From Streptomyces atratus (lineage in GTDB: Bacteria > Actinomycetota > Actinomycetes > Streptomycetales > Streptomycetaceae), in NCBI RefSeq assembly GCF_900119365.1, contig NZ_FPJO01000019.1, positions 62,001 through 126,000 on the forward strand: a stretch of 64,000 nt of DNA. The letters run 5' to 3'. Shown here in pieces: positions 25,835 through 33,347 of this stretch. Below the pieces are notes generated by a model. It saw nothing but the letters and a program-made list of their open reading frames with translations. It was not told the DNA's origin and did no database searches. The position numbers were made by a program, and so were the translations under genes. The first letter of the stretch is position 1, and every line of letters starts with the position of its first letter.

Positions 25835-25965
25835 TCAACGGTGCTTGGCAAGCCCAAGTCGCTCTGACCTGCGTCTTTTCCCTGGGCGGGGTGGTTGGCC
25901 ATGGTCCCTGGGAGCCGTACATGACCGCTGTTGTCCGCTCCGCTGGGCACGGATGGGGCACGGGT
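25835..25965. repeat. Att-arm module, copy 2
   Basis: About 130 bp following att site 2 that share, in order, ATCA-CGGTGCTTG, CTGACCTGC, CATGGTCCC, ATGACCGCTG-TGTCCGC and GGGCACGGATGGGGCAC with the sequences after att sites 1 and 3. No gene; probably the phage/element-side arm with integrase or accessory binding sites. Confidence 0.75.
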
Positions 25966-26019
25966 GGTGCCATTGCAACGGAGCCTGCCAATGTTGCATG
26001 CTCCGGGTGGGCTGGCGGG

Positions 26020-26421
26020 TCAGAGAGGAATGATGTGGACCTGGCTGCCGCAGAGCTTGGTCATGTCGTCGCTGTCGGACGTCAGCAGGGCGACCGGTTT
26101 CGGCTGGCGCAGCGCGACCTCGGCCACCGTGGCGTCGATGGCGTACTTGTGCCCGTGCAGTCCGGCGCCCTTGAGGAGCTCGGCTGCTGCTTTAGCCGCT
26201 TGTTCGGTGACCGGCTCCACCTTGATGCGGGACAGGGCCCAGTTCAGGCGTGGAATGTTGGTACGGGAGTGGCTGACTTCCACGATGGTGTTCGCCCCGA
26301 TCACGAGGTCGGCCCCCATCCCGTGAAACACCTGCAACATCGCGAGAAACTTGCGGTCCTGCGCGATCCATGCGGAGAGCCCCTCCGAATCCAGGACAAC
26401 GGTCTCGATGCGCTCGCTCAC
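26020..26421 (-). CDS. PIN-domain toxin (VapC-like ribonuclease)
   Basis: 133-aa PIN protein. The four acidic positions are visible: VLDSEG (Asp ~11), IVEVSHSR (Glu), AIDATVAEVALR (Asp) and LLTSDSDDM (Asp). PIN toxins cleave specific RNAs in a Mg-dependent manner. GTG start overlapping the antitoxin stop in GTGA, so both are made from one mRNA. Cargo of cassette 2 of the tRNA-Gly array; a fragment of a close relative survives at 17.15-17.21 kb. Confidence 0.88.
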   Translation of the reverse strand: MSERIETVVLDSEGLSAWIAQDRKFLAMLQVFHGMGADLVIGANTIVEVSHSRTNIPRLNWALSRIKVEPVTEQAAKAAAELLKGAGLHGHKYAIDATVAEVALRQPKPVALLTSDSDDMTKLCGSQVHIIPL

Positions 26422-26666
26422 GCGGCATCCGCGTCCTTGGAGGAGCCGACAGCACCGAAGATCTTCGAGTGGGCCTCGGCGAGCTCCTCGTCGCTGAATC
26501 GCCCGTGCTCTTCTTCATGGCGTCGTAGATCGTCGCCCAGCAGCTGGTGCCGGATCTGGCGAGCCACGGCTTCCGCCACGTAGCCGGAGACGTTGTCCGT
26601 GAGCTTGCGAAGCTCCGCCACCTGGTCGCTGGGCAGGGTGACGGTGATGCGGGTCGTTGAGGACAT
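26418..26666 (-). CDS. VapB-like antitoxin
   Basis: 82-aa protein with an N-terminal ribbon-helix-helix-like DNA-binding segment (TRITVTLPSDQVAELRKLTDNVSGYVAEAVARQI) and an acidic C-terminal tail (DDLRRHEEEHGRFSDEELAEAH) suited to wrap the PIN toxin. The start MSSTTRITV lies 8 bp from a palindrome, so the mRNA leader is very short. It neutralises the toxin and represses the operon with it. There is no obvious Shine-Dalgarno, and translation may be leaderless. Confidence 0.87.
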   Translation of the reverse strand: MSSTTRITVTLPSDQVAELRKLTDNVSGYVAEAVARQIRHQLLGDDLRRHEEEHGRFSDEELAEAHSKIFGAVGSSKDADAA

Positions 26667-26673
26667 GTGGCAA

Positions 26674-26689
26674 GCATACCGGAGTATGC
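26674..26689. promoter_or_regulatory. Toxin-antitoxin operator
   Basis: Perfect inverted repeat GCATAC-N4-GTATGC directly upstream of the antitoxin ATG, where an RHH antitoxin would bind for autorepression. Confidence 0.7.
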
Positions 26690-27061
26690 GCGTAAGGTGT
26701 CGTGATTGCTGCCCTGGGGGATGCCAGAGGGCCCGGAGCCAATTCGGTCGTCTTTCCCGCCCCGAGGCGGAGGGCTCGGGTAACTGAAGCTTCTCCTCGC
26801 GCGGGGCCACATCGTACGCGGACCACGGCCCCTGATGAACTGGGCCTCGAGATGTGCCGGTCGCCACTCTCCGATGACGATGACCCCATGATTTGGATGG
26901 GGCGTCACTCGTCGCCACGTCGCTTCCCTCTCGGCCTCAACAAGCGGTGCGAACCTGTAGGAGTCGTGGCAGCCTCTCCGTCGACATGCAAGGCGCGCGC
27001 ATCGTGCGCTCGGGGGTAGTGGCGCATGTTGAGGTCATCAGCGTGGATCTCGATAGGTTAG
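26690..27061. other. Intergenic, no supportable gene
   Basis: About 370 bp with short overlapping frames only; nothing recognisable and no clear structure apart from the divergent promoter function it must have for the toxin-antitoxin genes. Confidence 0.5.
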
Positions 27062-27415
27062 GTGATCGTCAATGCTGCTGTGTCTCTGCGTGGTTGGAGA
27101 GCAGTGCCTCGATACGTGCGAGTCAGGGTCGTTACGCCCGAGGAGGAGGAAGCTCATCGGAGAGCCGGTATCGTCCTCGCTCTTACAGCGCTCACGATTG
27201 CTGTTCAGATGGCGGGCGTCTTCTACCTTTCCACGGCGCTGCGGGGCGGCCATCTCGGGCATGCCTCCCTGGGGTCGCTCTGCGTGCTCCTGGCTGCCTG
27301 GGTCGCGCAGTTCGTGGATGCCAGAGGCCGCCGACGTCCGTTCAGGTGGCGGAAGTTCATCCTCAGTGTTTGTCTCTCGATCGCCCTCGTGCTTGCCCTG
27401 CCCGATCTCATGTAG
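27062..27415 (+). CDS. Hypothetical membrane protein
   Basis: 117 aa. A charged N-terminal stretch with EEEEAHRRAG is followed by three hydrophobic helices (IVLALTALTIAVQMAGVFYL; LGSLCVLLAAWVAQFV; FILSVCLSIALVLALPDLM) separated by basic loops (RGRRRPFRWRK), which gives a consistent inside-positive topology. No family recognised. The start is uncertain (GTG at 27062 or a later codon). Second gene of cassette 2. Confidence 0.55.
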   Translation: MIVNAAVSLRGWRAVPRYVRVRVVTPEEEEAHRRAGIVLALTALTIAVQMAGVFYLSTALRGGHLGHASLGSLCVLLAAWVAQFVDARGRRRPFRWRKFILSVCLSIALVLALPDLM

Positions 27416-27665
27416 ACGGGATTCTCCTGTGGCGCTTCCAGCGGGCGGGCCGATGGCGTCTCAAGGGCCGAGCCACGAGCCTGGGACTCGACGAGCTCGC
27501 CACGCTGACCTATCGGGACTCGGGCCACGAGCGGCAGAGAAGAGGTGGCGAGCGCGTTGGACAAGATGGTCCGGGCCGCTCGGGGGAAGGGCGCTGAACA
27601 GCGGAAGACGGTCAAGGTCGTGCGGACGAGGTGGTGCGCGATGCTGACCAGCCTAGACAGCAAAG

Positions 27666-27692
27666 AAGCCCCAGACCGCTGGTCTGGGGCTT
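27666..27692 (-). terminator. tRNA-type terminator accompanying att site 1
   Basis: AAGCCCCAGACC / GGTCTGGGGCTT with a 3-base loop, six bases past the tRNA-Gly copy. Same place and loop-flanking pattern (GCCCCAG) as the terminator of the intact tRNA gene, but a different stem sequence. Confidence 0.8.
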
Positions 27693-27697
27693 TCTGT

Positions 27698-27741
27698 TGG
27701 AGCGGGTGACGAGAATCGAACTCGCGCTCTGAGCTTGGGAA
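27698..27741. repeat. tRNA-Gly(CCC) 3'-end copy (att-like site 1)
   Basis: 44 bp identical, base for base, to 32808-32851, covering CCA, discriminator, acceptor 3' strand, T-arm, variable loop and anticodon-stem 3' strand, and ending in the anticodon loop. The perfect identity points to the most recent integration or ongoing selection/conversion. Confidence 0.92.
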
Positions 27742-27873
27742 TCACCGGTGCTTGCACGCTCGAAGTGCTTCTGGCCTGCATGTTTGACCCTGAGATGCGA
27801 GGCCGGCGTGGTCCCAGGGCGCCGAGCTTGACCGCTGCTGTCCGCCCCGAAGGGCATGGATGGGGCACGGCGA
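27742..27873. repeat. Att-arm module, copy 1
   Basis: About 130 bp after att site 1: ATCACCGGTGCTTGC, CTGGCCTGCATG, GTGGTCCCAGGGCGCCG, TTGACCGCTGCTGTCCGC and GGGCATGGATGGGGCAC, co-linear with copies 2 and 3. It contains no gene. Confidence 0.75.
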
Positions 27874-27938
27874 CCGAGGGGCTGGCAGGCTCTCTTGCGA
27901 ACCGCACTCTTGTCGAGCGGTCGGCATCCGTGAGGCCA

Positions 27939-28587
27939 TCAGTCCTCGTGCGGAGCCTCAAGCTCGTGGAGCCGTTCCCCGATGTCGTCGGCCCAGGTCT
28001 GTGCCCACTGCCGCAGCCCGGCGATTGCCCGCTCGTCGAGTCCGTAGGCGGCGAATTCCGTGTCGTCGATCCAGTCGGCTCCGCTCAGCCGAGCTTGAAG
28101 CTCGCTGAGGTCGAAGGAGTCGCGGGCATGGCGCCGGCCGAGCTCCTCGAGTTCGACGGGGTTCCAGCGGTCCGTGGCGGCCTGTACATCGATCAGATCC
28201 CTGGCGAGTCCACGGTCGGCCAAGGCGCGGACCTTGGTGCCGACGACATCTTCGAGGGACAGCGGGTGGTCGCCAGAGTGCCTCCTTGAGGATGTCGACC
28301 TCGCACTCTTCATGGCTGGCAGGATCGGTGACGATCAGACGTGCGGACAGCGGGTCTGTTTCCAGGGCTCTTACGCGCCATCCGCGCTGCTCCAGTCCGG
28401 TACGTACGACGGTTGCGATGTCCTCCATACGATCTGGGTTCTCGGTTGCGACATCGAGGTCCTGGCTGAGCCGGTCGACCAAACCGTGTGCTTGGACCGC
28501 ATAGCCGCCGGTGAGCGCGAGGGGGTAAGTGCCGCCCACAGCGAGCACGTCTGCAAGCAAGCGGCGGTGCAGGTCCGTGAGATTCAC
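27939..28587 (-). pseudogene. AbiEii-type nucleotidyltransferase toxin gene, frameshifted
   Basis: The GTG-started frame reads YPLALTGGYAVQAHGLVDRLSQDLDVATE, the nucleotidyltransferase signature (GG, then DxD as QDLDV) of AbiEii-like toxins, and EECEVDILKEALWRPP near residue 105. There the frame breaks. The rest (HPLSLEDVVGTKVRALADRGLARDLIDVQAA, ending with HELEAPHED) is in another frame, starting at ~28270, with a few codons apparently missing at the junction. A single indel could be a sequencing error, but the short gap in the protein argues for a real deletion. GTG overlaps the partner stop (GTGA). A fragment of a homologue is at 6.5 kb. Confidence 0.8.
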
Positions 28588-28931
28588 GCAGCAGCCTGGG
28601 TGCTGTGAGCCAGCTCGCCGAAGGCGCTCTCCCAGACCTCACGGACATCACGGCTGACCAGTGTGCGCAGTGTGGGCCAAAGGCCGACGAGAAGGTCCCG
28701 GTTGAGGTATTGGACCAGGTCGTCGTGCTGGCCCTCGGCCAGGACGATGCGGTAGTAGCTCATCCGCAGCCGAGGACGGTCGAGGTCGAACGTGGTCAGC
28801 CCTGACCACGCAAGGTGGAGCGGCAGGCGTACCGGGCCGTGCTCGGGACCGGCAAGCTCGGAGAGCGCTGCGGGCAGGCGCCGGGCGAACTTGGCACGAC
28901 GGAGATCGGAAAGACCGGGCTGTGATGCCAT
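28584..28931 (-). CDS. AbiEii-associated partner protein (putative antitoxin)
   Basis: 115 aa, start MASQPGLSDLRRAKFARRLP. Soluble, mixed alpha/beta, ending in a helical WPTLRTLVSRDVREVWESAFGEL. Position immediately upstream of, and overlapping, the nucleotidyltransferase toxin gene is that of the antitoxin in AbiE-like type IV systems, but I see no clear winged-helix or AbiEi signature, so the antitoxin role is inferred from the operon only. It is intact although the toxin is frameshifted, as expected when the toxin is lost first. Confidence 0.6.
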   Translation of the reverse strand: MASQPGLSDLRRAKFARRLPAALSELAGPEHGPVRLPLHLAWSGLTTFDLDRPRLRMSYYRIVLAEGQHDDLVQYLNRDLLVGLWPTLRTLVSRDVREVWESAFGELAHSTQAAA

Positions 28932-29019
28932 ACGTCGATTATCCAGGAAGAGCCGACGATGAGCCGCTCGGGCCGCAGATACCACTTCTGCGAGCAGGAG
29001 ACCGGCCCGCTGCCCCGCC

Positions 29020-29330
29020 GGCGGCGAGCGTCGGGTTGAACAGGCCCACCACGGCGAGTGGGATGATCACGACGTTGTAGCCGAAGGCCCACAACAGGTT
29101 GCCGCGGATGGTGGCGAGGGCGCGGCGGGCGAGGGCTTCGATGTCGTCGCGGACGAGGGGGTGACGTCGGCGGCGGCGATGGCGACAACGGTGCCGGTGC
29201 CTATCGCGGCGCCGAGGTCGGCCCCGGCGAGCGCCGCCGCTTCGTTGACGCCGTCCCGCGACGACCGCGACTCGTTTCCCCTCCGCGCGCAGCGCGCGGA
29301 CGAGCTCCGCTTCGCGCTCGGGGACCGGCG
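29020..29330 (-). pseudogene. Copper-type P-type ATPase 3' remnant
   Basis: Spread over more than one frame are the hinge and C-terminal end of a P1B ATPase: PEREAELVRALRAEGKRVAVVAG, then (shifted) DGVNEAAALAGADLGAAIGTGT and VAIAAADVT, then (shifted again) ALATIRGNLLWAFGYNVVIIP and VGLFNPTLAAGG. The invariant Asp of TGD/GDGVND is disrupted by a small deletion and the final helices are cut short. Non-functional fragment. Confidence 0.75.
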
Positions 29331-29519
29331 GTAGAGCTCGGCCCCCAGCACCAGCGTGATGCCCACCAGACCGCCCACGACGATCGAGAGCGTCTGGCCA
29401 CCGGTCTGGCTGATGGAGTACGCGACGATACCGGCCACCGCACTGACCAGACCTGCGAGCGTCGCCCGCGCTGAGGTCCGGGCGCCTGGCCCCCTTGCGC
29501 GATTGCGGCGTGTCGTCAC
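29067..29519 (-). CDS. Small membrane protein reading into ATPase remnant
   Basis: GGGGAGA is placed five bases before a GTG at 29519. The first ~65 codons give a basic N-terminus (TTRRNRARG) and two helices (LAGLVSAVAGIVAYSIS; LSIVVGGLVGITLVLGAELY), like a small Streptomyces membrane protein. After YRRSP the frame runs out of phase through the ATPase remnant, so the last ~85 codons are probably not original. 3' end truncated by recombination; likely a pseudogene or altered protein. Confidence 0.4.
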   Translation of the reverse strand: MTTRRNRARGPGARTSARATLAGLVSAVAGIVAYSISQTGGQTLSIVVGGLVGITLVLGAELYRRSPSAKRSSSARCARRGNESRSSRDGVNEAAALAGADLGAAIGTGTVVAIAAADVTPSSATTSKPSPAAPSPPSAATCCGPSATTS

Positions 29520-30010
29520 AAGAATCTCCCCTGACTCCAGTGCTGAGTCACCACCGATGCCTTCAACGCCCTGCGCCCCGAGGGGTATACGGAACAAGGC
29601 GGAACCAGCCGCGCAGCCGTCTCCACCTCTCGCTACCGCGATGCGCGGTACGGAGGATCACCTGTACCCGGCCATCGACAGTGGCCTCGAAGGTGTCCTG
29701 CTCGATGCCGAAGTGGCCGCAGCCCTCCTCGGTAACCCTGCACGCAACTGACGTGCGAGGAGGCCGACCCGAGAATTCTGTTAACCCATGTAATCGATGA
29801 ACCTGGGTGGAGGGTCCGGTCGCAGGAACATTGCTTGGCCCGTATTCACGTGCTTCTTTCGTCTCTGCCGCGGTCGTGGCGGGGTGGGTTGCCTACCACT
29901 CCGCCAAAGCAGACAGAGTGAGCACTGTGAATGCGCGTTTGGCTCGTGTGTCTTCTTCCTCGTACGGTCCTCACATCGGAAGCTCAACCGGCCAAACCTC
30001 AGGAGGCACC
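29520..30010. other. Intergenic region upstream of methylase gene
   Basis: About 490 bp with no gene I can support. It must contain the promoter for the 30.0-kb methylase gene, which begins right after AGGAGG at 30001. Confidence 0.5.
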
Positions 30011-32326
30011 ATGCAGTTGGCGCATGATGAACAAACCGGTCTTGTCACCCGAACCCAGATCGCGGAGCGCGCGGGCGTGAGACGCCCGGCCGTGTCGAAC
30101 TGGGCCCGGCGACACAAGGACTTTCCCACCCCTGTGCGCTCCGGCGATACGGAGCTCTTCCACGAGGCCGAGATCGCGCGGTGGCTGATGAACCGCACCA
30201 TTCCTCAATCACAGTTGCTCGACGGGGAGCAGGCGGGAACCACCTACGCCGACCGATTCCGCCGGACCAGCGGTGACCGACCGTCTGCGGAACCGAAAAC
30301 CGTGGGGGGTAGCGCTCAGCGCATCGGGACCGAGGACAAGAAGGCCGTCGATCAGCTGATGGGCCGACTCGCGGACCGGGTCCGAGGCCCGGCGACGATG
30401 GCGGACTTCGTGAATCTCTGTCTCATCGTGATGTACGTAAGACATGCGGAACCGGAGCAGTGGCGCCGGATCGAGGACGTCATGTCGGCAGGTCAAGGAG
30501 CTCGGGACGTGCAATCGCTGCTCCGTTCCCTCGGCGACATGGCCCAGGACACGCTGCGCCGGAACGGCGACCGCACCGACATGCGCAGCAGCTTGCTGCA
30601 ACTGGAACCGCGGAGCTGGGACGACCTCACCACGGCAGTACGGACGGCGGCAGGCACCGGCGTTGGCGCGTTCCAGCTCGTGTGGGAGTCGTTCAGCGCC
30701 CGGGAAGGACTGCAGAGCTCGGAGTTCTGCAGCCCGGTGGGCCTGGCCTCACTGTCCGCGGCACTCGTACTGACTCCAGGACAGAAGGCCACAGTGCTGG
30801 ACCCCTACATGAGGGGCGGAGAGATGCTGGCGGCTGCGTACCGGCACATCGGAGGCGCGCGGGGAACCATGTACGGCGAGACCCTCGACGGCCGGCTGCA
30901 AGCGGTCGCGAGTCTGTACCTTCTCCACCTCGGCGTACGACCGAAACTGACCAGCACCCGGTCCGACCGATGGCCACCGAACCGCGAGCACAGCGCCGAC
31001 GTGGTGCTGACGAACCCTCCGTTCAACATGAGCGACGCACCCGGCCCCGGGCGCCGGACGGGAAACTGGCCGTACGGGCCACCGCCACAGGGCAATGACA
31101 ATTTCGCCTGGATGCAGTACGTCCTTGGTGCGCTGGTACTCGGCGGTCGAGCCGTGGTGGTCATGCCGGTTAAGGCAGGCAACTCGGTGAACATCGCCGA
31201 GCGCGAGATCCGCCGCGCCCTTGTCCGCAGCGGGGCTGTGGAGTGCGTCATCACGCTGCCGTCCCATCTGTTCTCCGCGACGCCCGTGCCGGTTTCCCTG
31301 TGGTTGCTGCGGCGCGTGGAGCATCCGGTGAGAGAAAGCGTCTTGTTCGTCGATGCCCAGGAGCTGGGGACAAAGGTCCGGCGCCGACGAGCGCTGCGCG
31401 ACACAGACTGCGATGCGATCACGGCCGTGGTCCGCCCATGGCTCGACGGAGAGCAGTGCCCGGATGGTGACGAGTACGCGGCGCACGCTGCCGACCGGGG
31501 CTTGTCGGCTGTCGTCGTGGCCCGCGCGGTCATCGCCGACGAGGAGTGTTCGCTGCGCCCCGCCGATTACTTGGGGGGCGGAAATTACGGCGCCGCTCCC
31601 GTTGCGGCCCAGCTGCGCGAAGCCGGTGAGAAGGCGGCAGAGCATACGGACATGCTCCGCCTGCTGGAGCAGCGATGGGTGGAAACGGGCAACGGCTACC
31701 GCACGGGCCCGGGACCCGGCGGCTGGAACGAGGCAGTTCTCAAGGACCTGTGCGAGATCCGGCCCGGTCCGTCATACACCCGCCTTCCAGCGAAGGCACG
31801 CACGGCGGACGCCGGTATTCCTCTTGTCTTCCCGCAGGATCTCGTCGGAGGGAAGATCGCGGACGAACCCCAGAACCGCGTGCCGTGGCTGACGGCCGAG
31901 CGCTTCAAGAAGTTCGAGTTGCTCCCCGACGACATCGTCTGCGTGCGTACGGGGGCCCAACAGCAACCCGCGCTGGTCTCCGGCCCGCAGGCAGGATGGC
32001 TGCTCAGCTCGAACGTGATGCGTCTGCGCGTACGCCCGAACGCCGAGATCGACCCCCTGTACCTCCACGCCTACCTGGGCCTACGGTACGCGCGCGAGTG
32101 GATGTCCCACCGCGCCGCGGCCACGGCAGCCCCCTCGCTGAGCTCTGCGGCTCTGGGCCACCTTCCCGTGCGCTTTCCGCCGATCGGGCAGCAGCGGCGG
32201 AGCGTGGATCTTCTCGGTGAGCTCGGCCAACGCGCCGATGCGTACGCCTCGTACGTCTCGGCACTTGGTCGGCTGCGGGCCGAACTCGCCGAACACCTGC
32301 TGCACGGCTCGGTCGAGCCGCTGTGA
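30011..32326 (+). CDS. HTH + N6-adenine DNA methylase + HsdS-like specificity domain, single chain
   Basis: 771 aa; ATG four bases after a perfect AGGAGG. Residues ~10-60 are an excisionase/MerR-like HTH (TRTQIAERAGVRRPAVSNWARRH, FHEAEIARWL). The HsdM-like part has the SAM motif at LDPYMRGGEMLAAA (motif I, with Met-Arg instead of the usual Ala/Thr-Cys) and motif IV NPPFNMSD, followed by a strand-helix VVVMPVKAG. The last ~200 residues resemble half a type I specificity subunit (LPDDIVCVRTG, SSNVMRLRV, HLPVRFPPIGQQRRSVDLL plus coiled coil). No restriction helicase is adjacent, so it may be an orphan epigenetic/defence methylase or the relic of a longer system. Main intact cargo of cassette 1. 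Confidence 0.8.
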   Translation: MQLAHDEQTGLVTRTQIAERAGVRRPAVSNWARRHKDFPTPVRSGDTELFHEAEIARWLMNRTIPQSQLLDGEQAGTTYADRFRRTSGDRPSAEPKTVGGSAQRIGTEDKKAVDQLMGRLADRVRGPATMADFVNLCLIVMYVRHAEPEQWRRIEDVMSAGQGARDVQSLLRSLGDMAQDTLRRNGDRTDMRSSLLQLEPRSWDDLTTAVRTAAGTGVGAFQLVWESFSAREGLQSSEFCSPVGLASLSAALVLTPGQKATVLDPYMRGGEMLAAAYRHIGGARGTMYGETLDGRLQAVASLYLLHLGVRPKLTSTRSDRWPPNREHSADVVLTNPPFNMSDAPGPGRRTGNWPYGPPPQGNDNFAWMQYVLGALVLGGRAVVVMPVKAGNSVNIAEREIRRALVRSGAVECVITLPSHLFSATPVPVSLWLLRRVEHPVRESVLFVDAQELGTKVRRRRALRDTDCDAITAVVRPWLDGEQCPDGDEYAAHAADRGLSAVVVARAVIADEECSLRPADYLGGGNYGAAPVAAQLREAGEKAAEHTDMLRLLEQRWVETGNGYRTGPGPGGWNEAVLKDLCEIRPGPSYTRLPAKARTADAGIPLVFPQDLVGGKIADEPQNRVPWLTAERFKKFELLPDDIVCVRTGAQQQPALVSGPQAGWLLSSNVMRLRVRPNAEIDPLYLHAYLGLRYAREWMSHRAAATAAPSLSSAALGHLPVRFPPIGQQRRSVDLLGELGQRADAYASYVSALGRLRAELAEHLLHGSVEPL

Positions 32327-32399
32327 CGGCCTGCCACCGCTGATCTCCCCTACCTGTCCTTCCTCCTTCTCGCCCGTGACCCTCGAAAGGATCGAGTCC

Positions 32400-32621
32400 A
32401 TGCCCGAATCGACAGCCCGTTCCGGATATACGTGGCAGCTGTGGCTGGCGTTGTACGTTGCCTGCTCCATGGTGGTCGGCCTCGTCGTGAGCCTGTTGGT
32501 ACTCCGTTCAGGCGTGGGCACCACTGATGTCGTTCTGGCAGGGGGAGGCGGCTTCGCGACCTCCTTCGCCCTGTGCCTCGCACTGCCCGCGGCCGTGCGC
32601 GAACTCAAGCGACAGGGCTGA
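32400..32621 (+). CDS. Small two-helix membrane protein
   Basis: 73 aa, ATG with AAAGGA upstream. Two transmembrane helices (LWLALYVACSMVVGLVVSLLVL; VVLAGGGGFATSFALCLALP) and short polar ends. It lies 73 bp after the methylase and may be cotranscribed. No family recognised. Confidence 0.6.
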   Translation: MPESTARSGYTWQLWLALYVACSMVVGLVVSLLVLRSGVGTTDVVLAGGGGFATSFALCLALPAAVRELKRQG

Positions 32622-32766
32622 CCCGGACCGGCCGTCCGCGCGGCTGAGCCCGGTCGACGGGGATCCTCAGGCCACGGATGCGGCGAAGTCGGCGATAGCC
32701 TTCCGCAACGGCTCCGCCGCCGCCCCCGTACCGCCTCAAGTGCTCCTGCAGGTTCTGGGCAAGACG

Positions 32767-32793
32767 AAGCCCCAGGTTGCTGACCTGGGGCTT
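32767..32793 (-). terminator. Terminator of tRNA-Gly
   Basis: AAGCCCCAGGT / ACCTGGGGCTT with a 5-base loop, 14 bp past the tRNA 3' end; its T-run is on the minus strand. Confidence 0.8.
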
Positions 32794-32807
32794 TCGCATG
32801 GAATGCA

Positions 32808-32881
32808 TGGAGCGGGTGACGAGAATCGAACTCGCGCTCTGAGCTTGGGAAGCTCATGTTCTACCATTAAACTACACCCGC
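32808..32881 (-). tRNA. tRNA-Gly (anticodon CCC)
   Basis: Complete 74-nt cloverleaf on the reverse strand: acceptor GCGGGTG / CACCCGC, D-arm with AATGGTAG, anticodon stem TGAGC / GCTCA around loop TTCCCAA (CCC anticodon, reads GGG), T-arm GCGAG-TTCGATT-CTCGT, discriminator T and encoded CCA. It is the intact target of an integration hot spot; copies of its 3' 43-44 bases lie at 27.7 and 25.8 kb, and a decayed copy at 21.5 kb. Confidence 0.97.
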
Positions 32882-33104
32882 GAAGCATGCCACCTGAGCG
32901 GCGTCTGCCGTCCCATACTGTACCCCATCGCAGGTCCCCGGCGTTTGAGCCGTGGGGCCTTTTTGCTGTGGGCGGATGGTGGATGCGGGTGCCGTGGGCG
33001 GGAGTTGGGGGCGTAGCGTGGGGGTCGGAGCGCCGCCTGGAGTGGCGTCCCGTTCATCCCCTAATGTGGCTTTCTCGTCCAAGGCTTGTTGGGGAAGGGA
33101 CTTG

Positions 33105-33278
33105 ATGGACTCCATGGAGCGCACCGTCGTCCGCTGTGCCGAAGGGCACGTTTTCGCTACCGCTTCGTTCCCGATGCAGCAGCTCGGGGCCGGGCGGATC
33201 GGTCCCGGGCGGCTCATTCGCTGTCCGCGCTGTGCGCGGTTGCGGCATGCCGTGCCGGTGGTGTTCGAGCGGCGGTAG
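33105..33278 (+). CDS. Small zinc-ribbon-like protein
   Basis: 57 aa: CAEGH near residue 11 and CPRCARLRH near residue 40 supply a Cys/His set for one zinc. GGGGAAGGG upstream of the ATG. A short conserved-looking protein of unknown function just ahead of dcd. Confidence 0.65.
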   Translation: MDSMERTVVRCAEGHVFATASFPMQQLGAGRIGPGRLIRCPRCARLRHAVPVVFERR

Positions 33279-33347
33279 GCGAGGGTGGCAGGCGCGCGGG
33301 TGGTCCCGGATTGGGGTGGGCCCGCGCGTTCTGCGTATCCTCGGGGC

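Noticed and set aside
25792..27741. The tRNA-like sequences at 25.8 and 27.7 kb as additional tRNA-Gly genes
   Set aside because: Both contain only the 3' half from the anticodon loop on; no D-arm or 5' acceptor strand precedes them, so no cloverleaf can form.
21498..32807. A complete integrative and conjugative element at the tRNA-Gly
   Set aside because: No integrase, excisionase, FtsK/TraB-like translocase or replication initiator could be found between the att copies.
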